From IMG/VR virus record IMGVR_UViG_3300021425_000044, positions 1-57,013 of that record: DNA of 57,013 nt, one strand, 5' to 3'. This DNA is from a virus. A program made the position numbers and the translations under genes. How positions within the stretch are numbered: position 1 is the first letter of the stretch; each line of letters starts with the position of its first letter. Below the pieces are notes generated by a model that was not told the origin of the DNA, did no database searches, and saw only the letters and a program-made list of their open reading frames with translations. Of the stretch, positions 20,568 through 28,922 are shown piece by piece.

Positions 20568-22043
20568 ATGAACTTGAACGATATGCTCTCCGATATCGGT
20601 GTTTCACCGACGACAACCCCCGCCCCGTCGACGCCCGCCGTGCGTCCTGGTGACACGACCATCCCGCTGTACGACTTCCAGCGTGAGGCCGTCGAACACG
20701 CCCTGAGGTCGAACACTGACCAGTACGGATACATCGGCCTGGAGATGGGCCTGGGCAAGACCCCCTGCGGCATCAGCATCGCTGTAGGTTGCAAGGACGC
20801 AGGCATCACGCCCACGCTCATCATCGTCCCCCCGAGCCTCCGTATCAACTGGGTACGTGAGATCAAGAAGTTCGCCCCCGGCCTCAAGGGTTACGTCTTG
20901 AAGGGGACCAAGCCTCACGACGTTCCGGCTGACGCCGACGTGCTCGTGATGGGCGACAGCAGTGTCATGGCTTGGCACGAGTCACTCATCGGTCAGGTGG
21001 GGGCGCTCGTGGTCGATGAGGCTCACCGGTTCAAGAACCGTGAGTCCAAGCGCTCTAAGGCTCTCGATACCCTATCCAAAAGCATTACAGGGCCACGAGT
21101 GCTCATGTCCGGTACGCCGATGCCCAACGGTCGCCACGCCGAGCTTGCCAAGCAGATCGACGTGCTTGGCAACGGCGCATGGTCTGATATCGGTGGTATC
21201 GGAAACTTCTGGCAGAACTATGCTCCCCAGACAGACTCGTGGGGCGGTCGTGGCAACAACGACAGCGAGGGTCTGCACAAGCGTATGACCAACTCGTGGT
21301 TCTTCCGCAGGCTTCGTGACGACGTTATCGAGATGCCCAACAAGGGCCGCACGTCTCTCGCCCTGGAAGGTAAAGGTAAGGCCGTCTCAAAGTACAAGCG
21401 TATGCACGAAGACATCATCTCGTTCCTCGCTGACAACAACGACGGCAAGGTGACCGCTGGGCAGAAGCGTGCAGAGGCTCTCATTCGGCTCACGTCGCTC
21501 CGTAAGGCGGCGGGAGAGGCCAAGGTGGAGTCAGCAGTCACTCACATCAAAGAGCTGTTAGACAGCGAACCAGGCGGAGTGTTCGTTGTTGCCGAGCACG
21601 GTGACGTGATGGACGGGCTTGTCGACGGTCTGTCGAAGTACAATGCCACGACGGTTCGGGGCGGTATGAGCGACACGGCCAAGGCCGAGGCGGTCGATAG
21701 CTTCAACTCCGGTACAAGCCGGGTGCTCGTTGGTCAGATCACAGCGGCTGGCGTCGGCCTCACCCTTCACGGCGACGGTCGTAACCACCGGGTCGTCGTC
21801 GTGCAGCTTCCTTGGACTCCTGCGGACCTCAAGCAGGCCGAGGACCGTCTGCACCGTATCGGCCAGACCAAGGACGTGCATGTCGAGATTGCCTTGTGCG
21901 CCATCGACAACATCTGGACCATCGATGAGCGGCTGTGGGGAATCCTGGAGGCTAAGAACTTCAACACCACCTCAGCTATCGACGGCGACGGTGAGTACCT
22001 GTTGTCAAACGCTCAGGACTCCCTACTCGACACCTACCGATGA
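20568..22043 (+). CDS. SNF2-family DNA helicase/translocase (first copy)
   Basis: A 491-aa superfamily 2 ATPase: LYDFQREAV (Q-like motif), GLEMGLGKT (Walker A, ending near 65), VVDEAH (Asp150), LMSGTPMPNGR (motif III), then RVLVGQITAAGVGLTL (motif V) and QAEDRLHRIGQT (motif VI). This is the short SMARCAL1/HepA-like form that translocates on DNA and remodels forks or displaces proteins. The start is set by the promoter; an earlier in-frame extension lies in the hairpin. A second, diverged SNF2 gene lies in the leftward replication operon. Confidence 0.9.
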   Translation: MNLNDMLSDIGVSPTTTPAPSTPAVRPGDTTIPLYDFQREAVEHALRSNTDQYGYIGLEMGLGKTPCGISIAVGCKDAGITPTLIIVPPSLRINWVREIKKFAPGLKGYVLKGTKPHDVPADADVLVMGDSSVMAWHESLIGQVGALVVDEAHRFKNRESKRSKALDTLSKSITGPRVLMSGTPMPNGRHAELAKQIDVLGNGAWSDIGGIGNFWQNYAPQTDSWGGRGNNDSEGLHKRMTNSWFFRRLRDDVIEMPNKGRTSLALEGKGKAVSKYKRMHEDIISFLADNNDGKVTAGQKRAEALIRLTSLRKAAGEAKVESAVTHIKELLDSEPGGVFVVAEHGDVMDGLVDGLSKYNATTVRGGMSDTAKAEAVDSFNSGTSRVLVGQITAAGVGLTLHGDGRNHRVVVVQLPWTPADLKQAEDRLHRIGQTKDVHVEIALCAIDNIWTIDERLWGILEAKNFNTTSAIDGDGEYLLSNAQDSLLDTYR

Positions 22044-22056
22044 TTACTCGTAAGGG

Positions 22057-22085
22057 TTGCGGCACCCGTAGCCCTTTGGTAAGGT
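22057..22085 (+). promoter_or_regulatory. Promoter for the small-gene cluster
   Basis: TTGCGG, 17 nt, TAAGGT, followed by a short leader with a (CAA)n run at about 22094-22113 and AGGAGGT before the ATG at 22131. The CAA run should be unstructured and may enhance translation. Confidence 0.55.
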
Positions 22086-22130
22086 GTAACCACACAACAA
22101 CAACAACAACAACCGACCTAGGAGGTCACG

Positions 22131-22256
22131 ATGTCAGAAGAAATACGAACCAACTCCAGGGGTGAAGTTATCATCCCATTCAATCGCCCTGGCGCTCCAG
22201 AGATCGATCTTGCAGAGCTTATGGAGGCTTTGCGAGACCATAAGAACCGTGGCTAA
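22131..22256 (+). CDS. 41-aa hypothetical protein
   Basis: A 41-aa protein (MSEEIRTNSRGEVIIPFNRP...LMEALRDHKNRG) with a strong AGGAGGT ribosome site. First of five tightly coupled small genes. No family recognised. Confidence 0.65.
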   Translation: MSEEIRTNSRGEVIIPFNRPGAPEIDLAELMEALRDHKNRG

Positions 22257-22422
22257 GTACACGGTTCGACAGGCTTGGAGCACGTCCGACCGTCAGAGGT
22301 TCTCTGATGGTGACGTGCTCCGAGCCTCCGCTCGCCCAGGGCGTAGAGACCTCGGTCCCTCTAAAGATGAGTGGGACTATGACGACAACGAAACCGACAA
22401 CGGTAAGGACATTATAAAATGA
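22249..22422 (+). CDS. 57-aa hypothetical protein
   Basis: A GTG start inside the end of the previous gene gives VAKYTVRQAWSTSDRQRF, then an acidic end (KDEWDYDDNETDNG). It is coupled downstream by ATGA. Function unknown. Confidence 0.6.
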   Translation: MAKYTVRQAWSTSDRQRFSDGDVLRASARPGRRDLGPSKDEWDYDDNETDNGKDIIK

Positions 22423-22628
22423 TTGGCGACATGGAGCTACAAGAACTACAGGAACTAATCGACCAAGATGCTGAGGATCTCGGAATCTATGATATCGACT
22501 TCGATGATATCGATGATATCGAAGATTACGAGTGGGATATGTCATCGGAAGAACCAGACGTGGAGATGGATCTGGTCGACGGTCTCACCGAGCTTATCGA
22601 CGGCATGTTCGTAGAAAGCCGGTACTGA
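22419..22628 (+). CDS. Highly acidic protein, DNA-mimic candidate
   Basis: A 69-aa protein with 27 Asp/Glu and one Arg; the core reads IYDIDFDDIDDIEDYEWD. Such composition is typical of phage DNA-mimic inhibitors of restriction enzymes, RNA polymerase or nucleoid proteins, though no specific family is recognisable. It is coupled to both neighbours in the small-gene cluster. Confidence 0.7.
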   Translation: MIGDMELQELQELIDQDAEDLGIYDIDFDDIDDIEDYEWDMSSEEPDVEMDLVDGLTELIDGMFVESRY

Positions 22629-22629
22629 T

Positions 22630-22797
22630 ATGGGTATGAATTCTGCTGAGAAACAGGAGCAGATGCGTAAGAATCGTCAAAAGCACTTCTACAAGTGCGA
22701 GGCGGGGCATACCATGGGCGCTCCCCGCCCCCAGACACACTGCCGGGTATGCGTACACGGCGTCCCTTGTACCGCCGCCCTTAAGAAGCTGCGATGA
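22630..22797 (+). CDS. Zinc-finger miniprotein
   Basis: A 55-aa basic protein: FYKCEAGHTMG, then HCRVCVHGVPCTAA, giving C-x3-H and C-x2-C-x4-C ligands. It resembles phage miniproteins that bind zinc; the role is unknown. ATGA overlap with the next gene. Confidence 0.65.
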   Translation: MGMNSAEKQEQMRKNRQKHFYKCEAGHTMGAPRPQTHCRVCVHGVPCTAALKKLR

Positions 22798-22955
22798 TCT
22801 ACATATTGTTTGCTATGGGATTCCTATTGGTATGGGTTGTGTCTGCGATCAGATCTCTCTGGTTCGCCGTGATGCACACCTTACAAGGTGAGGGCAGCGA
22901 GTTGTTCACCGACGACGTGGCAGATGATAACGACGAAGAGTCGTGTTGTCGATAA
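22794..22955 (+). CDS. Single-pass membrane miniprotein
   Basis: A 53-aa protein with one N-terminal hydrophobic segment (IYILFAMGFLLVWVVSAI) and an acidic tail ending DDNDEESCCR. Function unknown; its topology suggests a short membrane anchor with a cytoplasmic acidic tail. Confidence 0.65.
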   Translation: MIYILFAMGFLLVWVVSAIRSLWFAVMHTLQGEGSELFTDDVADDNDEESCCR

Positions 22956-23006
22956 CCTAAATACCCTATACACTGACTACCAACCCAGAAAGGCAGGTGA
23001 GTTATT

Positions 23007-23459
23007 ATGCAAACGTTTATTCCCGAAGGGCAAGACATTGCAGCCGGATTCAGTTCTCTTGATTACCGGAGGCTCGGCAAGCAACGTGTAGAGACCTGGC
23101 AGATCCTCAATGTTCTGCGGGGAGTAGACAACGAAGGCAATCCCAAAGACCACAAGGGCTGGGTCAATCACCCGGCCACCAAGATGTGGCGGGGTCATCC
23201 CGGTGGCCTCGCCATGTACGGTCTTCTCAACTGCAACGAGTGGACACGTCGTGGTTACAATGACACTATGACCCCCCGCTTCCAAGCAGTGCTCGATACG
23301 TTAGACGTGACGTTCCCTGAGTGGTTCACCAACGACTCTCGTATCGGGCAGATTGCCCTTACACACCAGTCCAACCTCATCCGTAAGGACGAGGATCATT
23401 ACAAGCCCCTGTGGCCGAACGTACCCAACAACCTTGAGTACGACTGGCCCGTTAGTTAA
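23007..23459 (+). CDS. MSMEG_6728-type / pyrimidine-dimer-lyase-like protein
   Basis: A 150-aa protein starting MQTFIPEGQDIAAGFSSLDY, then RRLGKQRVETWQILNVL, HPATKMWRGHPGGLAMYGL and CNEWTRRGYNDT. These motifs define a family common in actinobacteria and their phages (MSMEG_6728-like), related to the pyrimidine-dimer excision fold of T4 endonuclease V. A base-excision repair role is possible but unproven. AGGTGAG precedes the ATG. Confidence 0.8.
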   Translation: MQTFIPEGQDIAAGFSSLDYRRLGKQRVETWQILNVLRGVDNEGNPKDHKGWVNHPATKMWRGHPGGLAMYGLLNCNEWTRRGYNDTMTPRFQAVLDTLDVTFPEWFTNDSRIGQIALTHQSNLIRKDEDHYKPLWPNVPNNLEYDWPVS

Positions 23460-23491
23460 AGCACAAGCTGACCCGATACCGAGGAGACACC

Positions 23492-23650
23492 ATGACCGTG
23501 CTGACATTCCCAATCTGCGCCCCCGAGCGATGCGGGTGCGGAAACGCCGCGACCACCATTACCTTCAATGGGAAGCACCACCTGCCGAGCTGCCAGCCAT
23601 GCGCGCAGTCGCTGAAGATAAAGGGATCGCCACGGCCTTCGCCGTCGTGA
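23492..23650 (+). CDS. Cys-rich miniprotein
   Basis: A 52-aa protein with PICAPERCGCGNAA and HHLPSCQPCAQ, giving several metal-ligand pairs. GAGGAGA precedes the ATG. Typical phage zinc-binding miniprotein with no known function. Confidence 0.6.
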   Translation: MTVLTFPICAPERCGCGNAATTITFNGKHHLPSCQPCAQSLKIKGSPRPSPS

Positions 23651-23686
23651 TGACTGGTACTGACCCAGCTTCGGCTGGGCGCTGCG

Positions 23687-23803
23687 ATGAGTCTCTCAGC
23701 CGAGAGCGGGACCGAAAGGACCGACAAAGGCTTCCGTGGTTGGTGGGCCTTGATTGAGGCTGAGAGATTCATCGGAGCGACCGCTCCACCTGACCGATCT
23801 TGA
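23687..23803 (+). CDS. Possible 38-aa protein
   Basis: The frame reads MSLSAESGTERTDKGFRGWW then ALIEAERFIGATAPPDRS, which looks protein-like, but no clear ribosome site precedes it. A stable CCCAGC-TTCG-GCTGGG hairpin lies just upstream and could block or expose the start. Confidence 0.4.
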   Translation: MSLSAESGTERTDKGFRGWWALIEAERFIGATAPPDRS

Positions 23804-23815
23804 AAGGATCACAAA

Positions 23816-24064
23816 ATGAACGACGATACTCTCCCCCCGCCGCCCCAGGCAGTTACCCAAGAGGATGTTATGCAGAATCTCCCGATTCTCGAAATCCTCA
23901 TTAATACCATCGATGGCGATAGTCACGCTTACGTCGGTCGGCTGGTGGTCAATACCCAAGAGGGATGGGCGCAAGTTCTAGTCAGCGAAGACGGCCAGCC
24001 CCTCTCCGTTGTAATGTTCGTGCTTGACAAGGTTGTCAAGATCACGTCCCAAGAACTATCCTAA
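23816..24064 (+). CDS. Hypothetical protein
   Basis: An 82-aa protein (NDDTLPPPPQAVTQEDVMQN...) with a beta-rich C-terminal half (GRLVVNTQEGWAQVLVSED). AAAGGATCACAAA precedes the ATG. No family recognised. Confidence 0.65.
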   Translation: MNDDTLPPPPQAVTQEDVMQNLPILEILINTIDGDSHAYVGRLVVNTQEGWAQVLVSEDGQPLSVVMFVLDKVVKITSQELS

Positions 24065-24098
24065 CTCCCCTCGTAATTAACAGAAAGGCACACACGCT

Positions 24099-24473
24099 AT
24101 GTGGTACGCATTCCTTATCTTTATGGTAGTCGGCTCGCTTGCCGCCGTCGCAATGTTCATCATCGGGGGGATCTCCCTCGTCACAGAAGGTCGGAGCCTC
24201 TCTCTTCGGCCCACACTCAACCAGTACGCTTACTACCTGGCTGATTCGTACAATGCGTACTTTAACGCAGGGCGCATCACTGAGTGGACGCCATACATCG
24301 ATGAGGATATCAACCTGTGGTGGACTGGATGGGTAGCCAGCCAGTCCAAGAAGGACAGGAAGGTAGCCGTCACTTATGCCGGTTATCTCTACGATCACTT
24401 CAACGATGCACAGAGGTGCAACCAGCGTATCAATAAGTACGGTAAGCCCTTTAAGAACGTTTGGGGTAGATAA
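24099..24473 (+). CDS. Membrane-anchored hypothetical protein
   Basis: A 124-aa protein with an N-terminal membrane segment (about residues 3-27, AFLIFMVVGSLAAVAMFIIG) and a soluble Tyr/Trp-rich domain ending in basic residues. Function unknown; expected to sit in the host inner membrane with a cytoplasmic domain. Confidence 0.65.
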   Translation: MWYAFLIFMVVGSLAAVAMFIIGGISLVTEGRSLSLRPTLNQYAYYLADSYNAYFNAGRITEWTPYIDEDINLWWTGWVASQSKKDRKVAVTYAGYLYDHFNDAQRCNQRINKYGKPFKNVWGR

Positions 24474-24569
24474 GTAACCGTGCCACATATCATCCTGAGC
24501 ATGATGTTAAACTGCTCGCACAAGGGACTGCGGCCCGACCGGGCCGCTCAAACAACCAAGGAGAAAGCA

Positions 24570-24836
24570 ATGCCCCAAAAAACACCAACCCTGTACGACA
24601 TCTTTGATGCCGAGACCGGCGAGATGATTCTTGTGGCGGAAACCTACGCCGACGCACGGTTCATTCTTGGCGACCGCTTCGATACGACGACACGTTCGTT
24701 GTCTCTCAGCCTGCCGGACACCGACGACCTTCCTGCCGAGAAGTTCACGAAGCGGGTTCGCAACAAGCGCGAAGATCCCAGGGTGATTGAAGCAATCACC
24801 CGAAATCTCAAAGGTCAGCGCCGAGCAGGTACCTGA
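24570..24836 (+). CDS. Hypothetical protein
   Basis: An 88-aa protein (MPQKTPTLYDIFDAETGEMI...) with AAGGAGAAAGCA before the ATG. Strand-rich start and a basic helical end (ITRNLKGQRRAGT). A GCGGCCC-GACC-GGGCCGC hairpin lies upstream. No family recognised. Confidence 0.62.
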   Translation: MPQKTPTLYDIFDAETGEMILVAETYADARFILGDRFDTTTRSLSLSLPDTDDLPAEKFTKRVRNKREDPRVIEAITRNLKGQRRAGT

Positions 24837-24893
24837 CCGACCGCCCCAACCAACCAGAGAAAGAAGAAGAAAGTGACAGACGAGGAGGAAACT

Positions 24894-25208
24894 ATGACCA
24901 CTCAAGATGATTATTCGGACATCCCGACCATGTGGCAGTGGCGGTTTGTGCTGCTTCGTGACGGAACTTTGAGACTGTATGAAACCTATTGGAACGGGGA
25001 TCGCCTCCTCGCATATAGAGATGAAAGCCAGCTTTTTGATGCACACGACGCCGACCGGGGCGAGCGCTTCTTTGGCGGTGATGCTTTCGCCGTCGTCAGT
25101 AGGGCGATGGAGCTTCCCGTTCTGCACGTCGATCAACTCCCACCTAATGAGTTGAAAGATTCCACGATGGCAAAGATACTTCGTCGTGTGTGCAAGACGG
25201 TGGCGTGA
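24894..25208 (+). CDS. Hypothetical protein
   Basis: A 104-aa protein; ATG at 24894 after GAGGAGGAAACT is preferred over the GTG at 24873. Beta-rich and aromatic (MWQWRFVLLRDGTLRLYETY). It ends the rightward arm; the next gene converges from the other strand 46 bp away, with no clear terminator between them. Confidence 0.62.
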   Translation: MTTQDDYSDIPTMWQWRFVLLRDGTLRLYETYWNGDRLLAYRDESQLFDAHDADRGERFFGGDAFAVVSRAMELPVLHVDQLPPNELKDSTMAKILRRVCKTVA

Positions 25209-25254
25209 GCGGGCTGATGGTTGAGTTGCTGATCGAAGCTGCCCCCTCGGAGGT

Positions 25255-26334
25255 TTACAGGGATCTAAGAAGCTCTAGCCATAGATCAGCACCTCGTCTG
25301 ATATCCCGGCTCTTAACCCTATCGAATACCTCGTCAGACTTCTCCTGACGGTATGACAGATCGGTGTATTTCTTGATCGCTCTGATCCAGTCCTTGGGCT
25401 TGTACGCAATATCGAAAGAGCCACCCCAGGATGTCCTGAGAGCCTCGTAGGAGGGGCTGTAGGAGCTTATAAAGGGTATCCCGCAGGCTGCGTACTCAAG
25501 ACCCTTAATGTCGCTCTTAGCGTGATTGAAGGGGATGTCACGCAAGGGGATGATCCCTAGCTGCATAGACATCAGATTAGGGTAGTACTCTGGTAAGCAC
25601 CAAGATACCTTCTCAACCACATCTTCGGGCAAGCCCACTCTGTGGGCGAACGTCTCTGCCTGGGGATTATGTGGGTTGTCTCCACCATGGTACATCTGGT
25701 AGTCGTCCGTAAACTGACGGAGGATACCTCTCATCAACTCAAGGTCTCCGCTACGGTGAGCAGTAGAACCGACCCAGCCCAGCTTGGGGGCAGTCACGTC
25801 CTGCTCGACTCGTGTAAACCTATCGATATCAACGTAGTTAGGTATGATCTCGGTGGGCAGCGAGAACTTAGAAGCACTCATGTCAGCGATCCAGGGAGTA
25901 GACGCCACAACCATTGACGACGCCAGTATCGACCGGGTGTAGTGGTCAGTGTTCCTAGCTTTGTTGTACTTAGGGTGTGCCCCTTTCCATGCAGCGTTAC
26001 GGTGGTCGAGCGCCCAGTACCAATCATCTATATCCTGGATAACAACCATACCGGAGTTGACGGAGTGCCTACAGTCGTTAGCGATACCGTCGTTCATAAG
26101 ACGCTGAGTGATAAGGATATCGGGGGTGTACAGTCTCTTAGTGATATCGCACTCGACTCCTAAGAACCCCTTATTTGAGTACAGGGTTCCGTATACAACG
26201 TTGTACTCCTCCTTAAAGTAAGGAATATACTGACCAATCCTCGCCCAGCCAGATCCACCCCAACTAGGGGTTTTACCCCCAGGACTGTCTTGGCAGCTTC
26301 TAAAATCTCCACTAGCTATGCCTAAAGTTTTCAT
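25255..26334 (-). CDS. Glycosyltransferase (GT-B, group 1-like)
   Basis: A 359-aa protein with a glycosyltransferase-B pattern: N-terminal Gly-rich loop (GGSGWARIGQYIPYF), then STPWIADMSASKFSLPTEII before NYVD, LGWVGSTAHRSGDLELM, and the donor-site segment AKSDIKGLEYAACGIPFISS. It probably moves a sugar onto phage DNA, virion protein or host envelope; the target is not shown. It overlaps nothing and sits last in the leftward WhiB-led unit. Confidence 0.82.
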   Translation of the reverse strand: MKTLGIASGDFRSCQDSPGGKTPSWGGSGWARIGQYIPYFKEEYNVVYGTLYSNKGFLGVECDITKRLYTPDILITQRLMNDGIANDCRHSVNSGMVVIQDIDDWYWALDHRNAAWKGAHPKYNKARNTDHYTRSILASSMVVASTPWIADMSASKFSLPTEIIPNYVDIDRFTRVEQDVTAPKLGWVGSTAHRSGDLELMRGILRQFTDDYQMYHGGDNPHNPQAETFAHRVGLPEDVVEKVSWCLPEYYPNLMSMQLGIIPLRDIPFNHAKSDIKGLEYAACGIPFISSYSPSYEALRTSWGGSFDIAYKPKDWIRAIKKYTDLSYRQEKSDEVFDRVKSRDIRRGADLWLELLRSL

Positions 26335-26335
26335 A

Positions 26336-26710
26336 CTACGCCTTTGTTATGTGTTTACGGATACTGGAACGGATATCAGGGATATTGAGCCGTCTCTCTG
26401 GCTCTGGTAATAACATATCACCTGGAGGAGGAAGTAGGTTAATCTTCTCTGGATCTAGCCTCTTACTCGGATTGAACGGTATACCCTCTCTACGCTCCTT
26501 CGGGGTGCGGCCTCCCCACATACCGTGCTCTTCATCGGCTCCTAAAGCGTCACACGCCTCTCTCTGTGTGCAGTTACCACAAACCAGACGCCCTATGTCA
26601 TAGTATTTAGACTCGGGGGCGGTTCTCTCCTCGCTGAATATCGGAGGAAAGAACAGATCAACATGAACGTCTTTGCACAGAGCTTTGCTGTCATCCAGTA
26701 GGTCAGCCAT
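26336..26710 (-). CDS. WhiB-family iron-sulfur transcription factor
   Basis: A 124-aa WhiB-like protein with four cluster ligands Cys12, Cys44, Cys47 and Cys53 (VCGNC, REACD), then GMWGGRTPKERR, the signature turn and basic stretch. WhiB proteins bind [4Fe-4S] clusters and sigma factor domain 4, and are essentially restricted to actinobacteria and their phages; phage copies can override host regulation. The C-terminal extension (about 45 residues, Pro-rich) exceeds the usual length. This is the strongest host indicator in the window. Confidence 0.9.
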   Translation of the reverse strand: MADLLDDSKALCKDVHVDLFFPPIFSEERTAPESKYYDIGRLVCGNCTQREACDALGADEEHGMWGGRTPKERREGIPFNPSKRLDPEKINLLPPPGDMLLPEPERRLNIPDIRSSIRKHITKA

Positions 26711-26711
26711 A

Positions 26712-27434
26712 TCAGTCCTCCCTTAGGATAAGCTGTCGAAGGTATGCGATACGGGCAACCTGTCGAGGGTCATTCTCCGCCCTCAATATGTTGTCCAGTA
26801 CGGTCAACTGCTCGATACGTGCATCGTTTGATACCTCATCATCTAGCACGTCGTCTACTACGTCATCCGCTACCAAACGGAGGACCGGGCTACCGGGAGA
26901 CTTAGAAGACTTGTGGTCGTCCTGCACATACTTAATGAAGTCATCATCGTCTAGGTTACGTTTTGCACGGTCACGGAGGTTAAAGGCTGGGTGTGTACTT
27001 TCGTCCCCACCAAACACTTGTTCGATACCAGCAGACCCTTCCTGTATAGCTATGATGATGTCCTCTTTGTCAATACCTGTGATATGGGATATCTTTTCCA
27101 GCAGACCCATAATCTGATGGTCTTCCATATCATCGCTGAAACCCTGTCCGTACGCAGTGATGATGAGCTTGCGGAAGATATCTATCATACCCTCGTCCTC
27201 GGGGATATCGACTTTGGGGTCTCTGTCGTATCCCTCTGACCTATCGATACTGAACATGATATGGTCAGCCCCCAGAGTGGTAAGGTCATCATCTAAGATT
27301 CCCTTGATATTATTCCATTGAATGTTCTGTACGTCTTGCAACCACTCCTCAAATGCATCATCATCATCATCATTGAAGTCGTATGGATCTACATCGAAGT
27401 CCTCTGGCTCTCCGTAGTCCTCATCATCCATCAT
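26712..27434 (-). CDS. Acidic hypothetical protein
   Basis: A 240-aa protein with a very acidic N-terminus (DPYDFNDDDDDAFEEW) and a mixed C-terminal half (DDVVDDVLDDEVSNDARIEQ). The middle (HQIMGLLEKISHITGIDKED) is helix-like. No family recognised; strong GGAG ribosome site. Confidence 0.65.
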   Translation of the reverse strand: MMDDEDYGEPEDFDVDPYDFNDDDDDAFEEWLQDVQNIQWNNIKGILDDDLTTLGADHIMFSIDRSEGYDRDPKVDIPEDEGMIDIFRKLIITAYGQGFSDDMEDHQIMGLLEKISHITGIDKEDIIIAIQEGSAGIEQVFGGDESTHPAFNLRDRAKRNLDDDDFIKYVQDDHKSSKSPGSPVLRLVADDVVDDVLDDEVSNDARIEQLTVLDNILRAENDPRQVARIAYLRQLILRED

Positions 27435-27464
27435 ATTATGCTCCTTATATTTGGTCTGTTTTGG

Positions 27465-28922
27465 TTATGTATCAATGGGGGGGTCATCGAGAAGGTCAGC
27501 CTCGATGATGGCCTGGTCTAGCTCGTTGGCGGTCATAGGGGTGGAAAGCTGATTAGCCTTATCTGCGATATCTGATCCGAATATCTTACTGAGCACGCCC
27601 CCACTACCCTTTGCCTCGACCTCCATACGGAACACATCACGAGTGTCTTGGATGTCCTTAAAGTCCTTCACGAGCCTGAAGAGGCGGTCCATCTCAGCCG
27701 ATAGCTCGGCATCGATACCTTGACCCTCTACGTCCTCTGCGAACTTAGCGAACATAACTCGACTCGCTTGCATCTCCACCATGGCGGTGAGTAGGGACTG
27801 GAGTTGGGACTTGCTCTTAAGCTCCATAGGTAGGTCATACGCACAATCCATATGTTCCTCAAAACGAGGACAACGGGGAGCTAAATAGCAACTATCACAT
27901 TGCCTCACACTCTTGCTACTGAGGGCTACTACGCTCTCTTCATGTGGGCGTAAATCGTAGGTTTCATCACCGTTTGCGCCCTTTTTGGCCTCGGTGGAAA
28001 GTACCTTATCTAGACCAAATACCGGTAGCAATTCCCGGTCACTCTCGTGCCTACTTTCTGGCCCATAGGTAGCAATAGTACTATGGTTAGAAACCGTGTT
28101 ATCGGGTTTCGCAGAATCGGGGGGTATAGTTGCTATGTTGCCCTCTGAGGGGTGTTCAGACCCCTCATCGAGTTCACCTGCCGAGGGGTCATAGGCCGCA
28201 GAACTGGGGGTATCGTAGGTCCTTTTCTCCCACTCCAACCACGACATTACGGCCATCTTAGCCACCTCTTTAACGTCATCTTCCATGACGGCATCGAAGT
28301 CCACCCCAAGACGGGTGATATCATTACGGTGCTTCTGTCGTACCTGCTGCTTCTTAGCTGCAGGGTATCGCCGTAGTCCATGACCATCCCATATCTGGGT
28401 TTCGCCATACCTTACAACACTCTTCCACGACGTTACGATAGCCACATCCCAGTCGACTGACTCTATGATGTCGACCTTACCGGTGATGACAACCATAAAG
28501 GCGTTCCACCTCTGCTTCAATTGCTTGATACGTTTGGTCGTGGATGACGTGATAGCCCTATCGGATATCGCCACCCGCCCGTATCGCTCACAGAGGTGAG
28601 CCAGTCTTTCGATGTCTTCTGGATCGTTCCAGATAGGGATGTACTTATCCCCTAACCACTCACCGTTGTAGTCGGGGCGACCGATAACCGAGGTGATATC
28701 GCCCCCGTGTTGACGGATGAAGCTATCGAAACCGTCGATATCAGAGTCATCATCGCTGGTATATAGGTACACATCCTCGGTACCGAAATACTCCTTGATC
28801 TCCAGCTCCTTACGCTTCGGCACTGCGAAGTGTGTGAGGTTCATAGCTACCGACTGAGCGTTGTTATCCTTGAGAACGTTTCTATAGGTACCCTTCTCGG
28901 CACCTGCGAGGACTACCTTCAT
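27465..28922 (-). CDS. Large conserved hypothetical protein with CxxC cluster
   Basis: A 485-aa protein. Residues 1-240 look like a nucleotide- or sugar-binding Rossmann-like region (MKVVLAGAEKGTY, RLAHLCERYGRVAISDR). The C-terminal third has CDSCYLAPRCPRFEEHMDC, four Cys that could bind iron-sulfur or zinc, and a helical tail. A variable acidic linker separates the parts. I do not recognise the family. Confidence 0.6.
   Translation of the reverse strand: MKVVLAGAEKGTYRNVLKDNNAQSVAMNLTHFAVPKRKELEIKEYFGTEDVYLYTSDDDSDIDGFDSFIRQHGGDITSVIGRPDYNGEWLGDKYIPIWNDPEDIERLAHLCERYGRVAISDRAITSSTTKRIKQLKQRWNAFMVVITGKVDIIESVDWDVAIVTSWKSVVRYGETQIWDGHGLRRYPAAKKQQVRQKHRNDITRLGVDFDAVMEDDVKEVAKMAVMSWLEWEKRTYDTPSSAAYDPSAGELDEGSEHPSEGNIATIPPDSAKPDNTVSNHSTIATYGPESRHESDRELLPVFGLDKVLSTEAKKGANGDETYDLRPHEESVVALSSKSVRQCDSCYLAPRCPRFEEHMDCAYDLPMELKSKSQLQSLLTAMVEMQASRVMFAKFAEDVEGQGIDAELSAEMDRLFRLVKDFKDIQDTRDVFRMEVEAKGSGGVLSKIFGSDIADKANQLSTPMTANELDQAIIEADLLDDPPIDT

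Noticed and set aside
23353-23757. 134-aa rightward frame
   Set aside because: It overlaps the MSMEG_6728-type gene and two better small genes in other frames; the sequence is Arg/Pro filler.
24507-25136. 209-aa leftward frame
   Set aside because: Antisense to two rightward genes with good ribosome sites.
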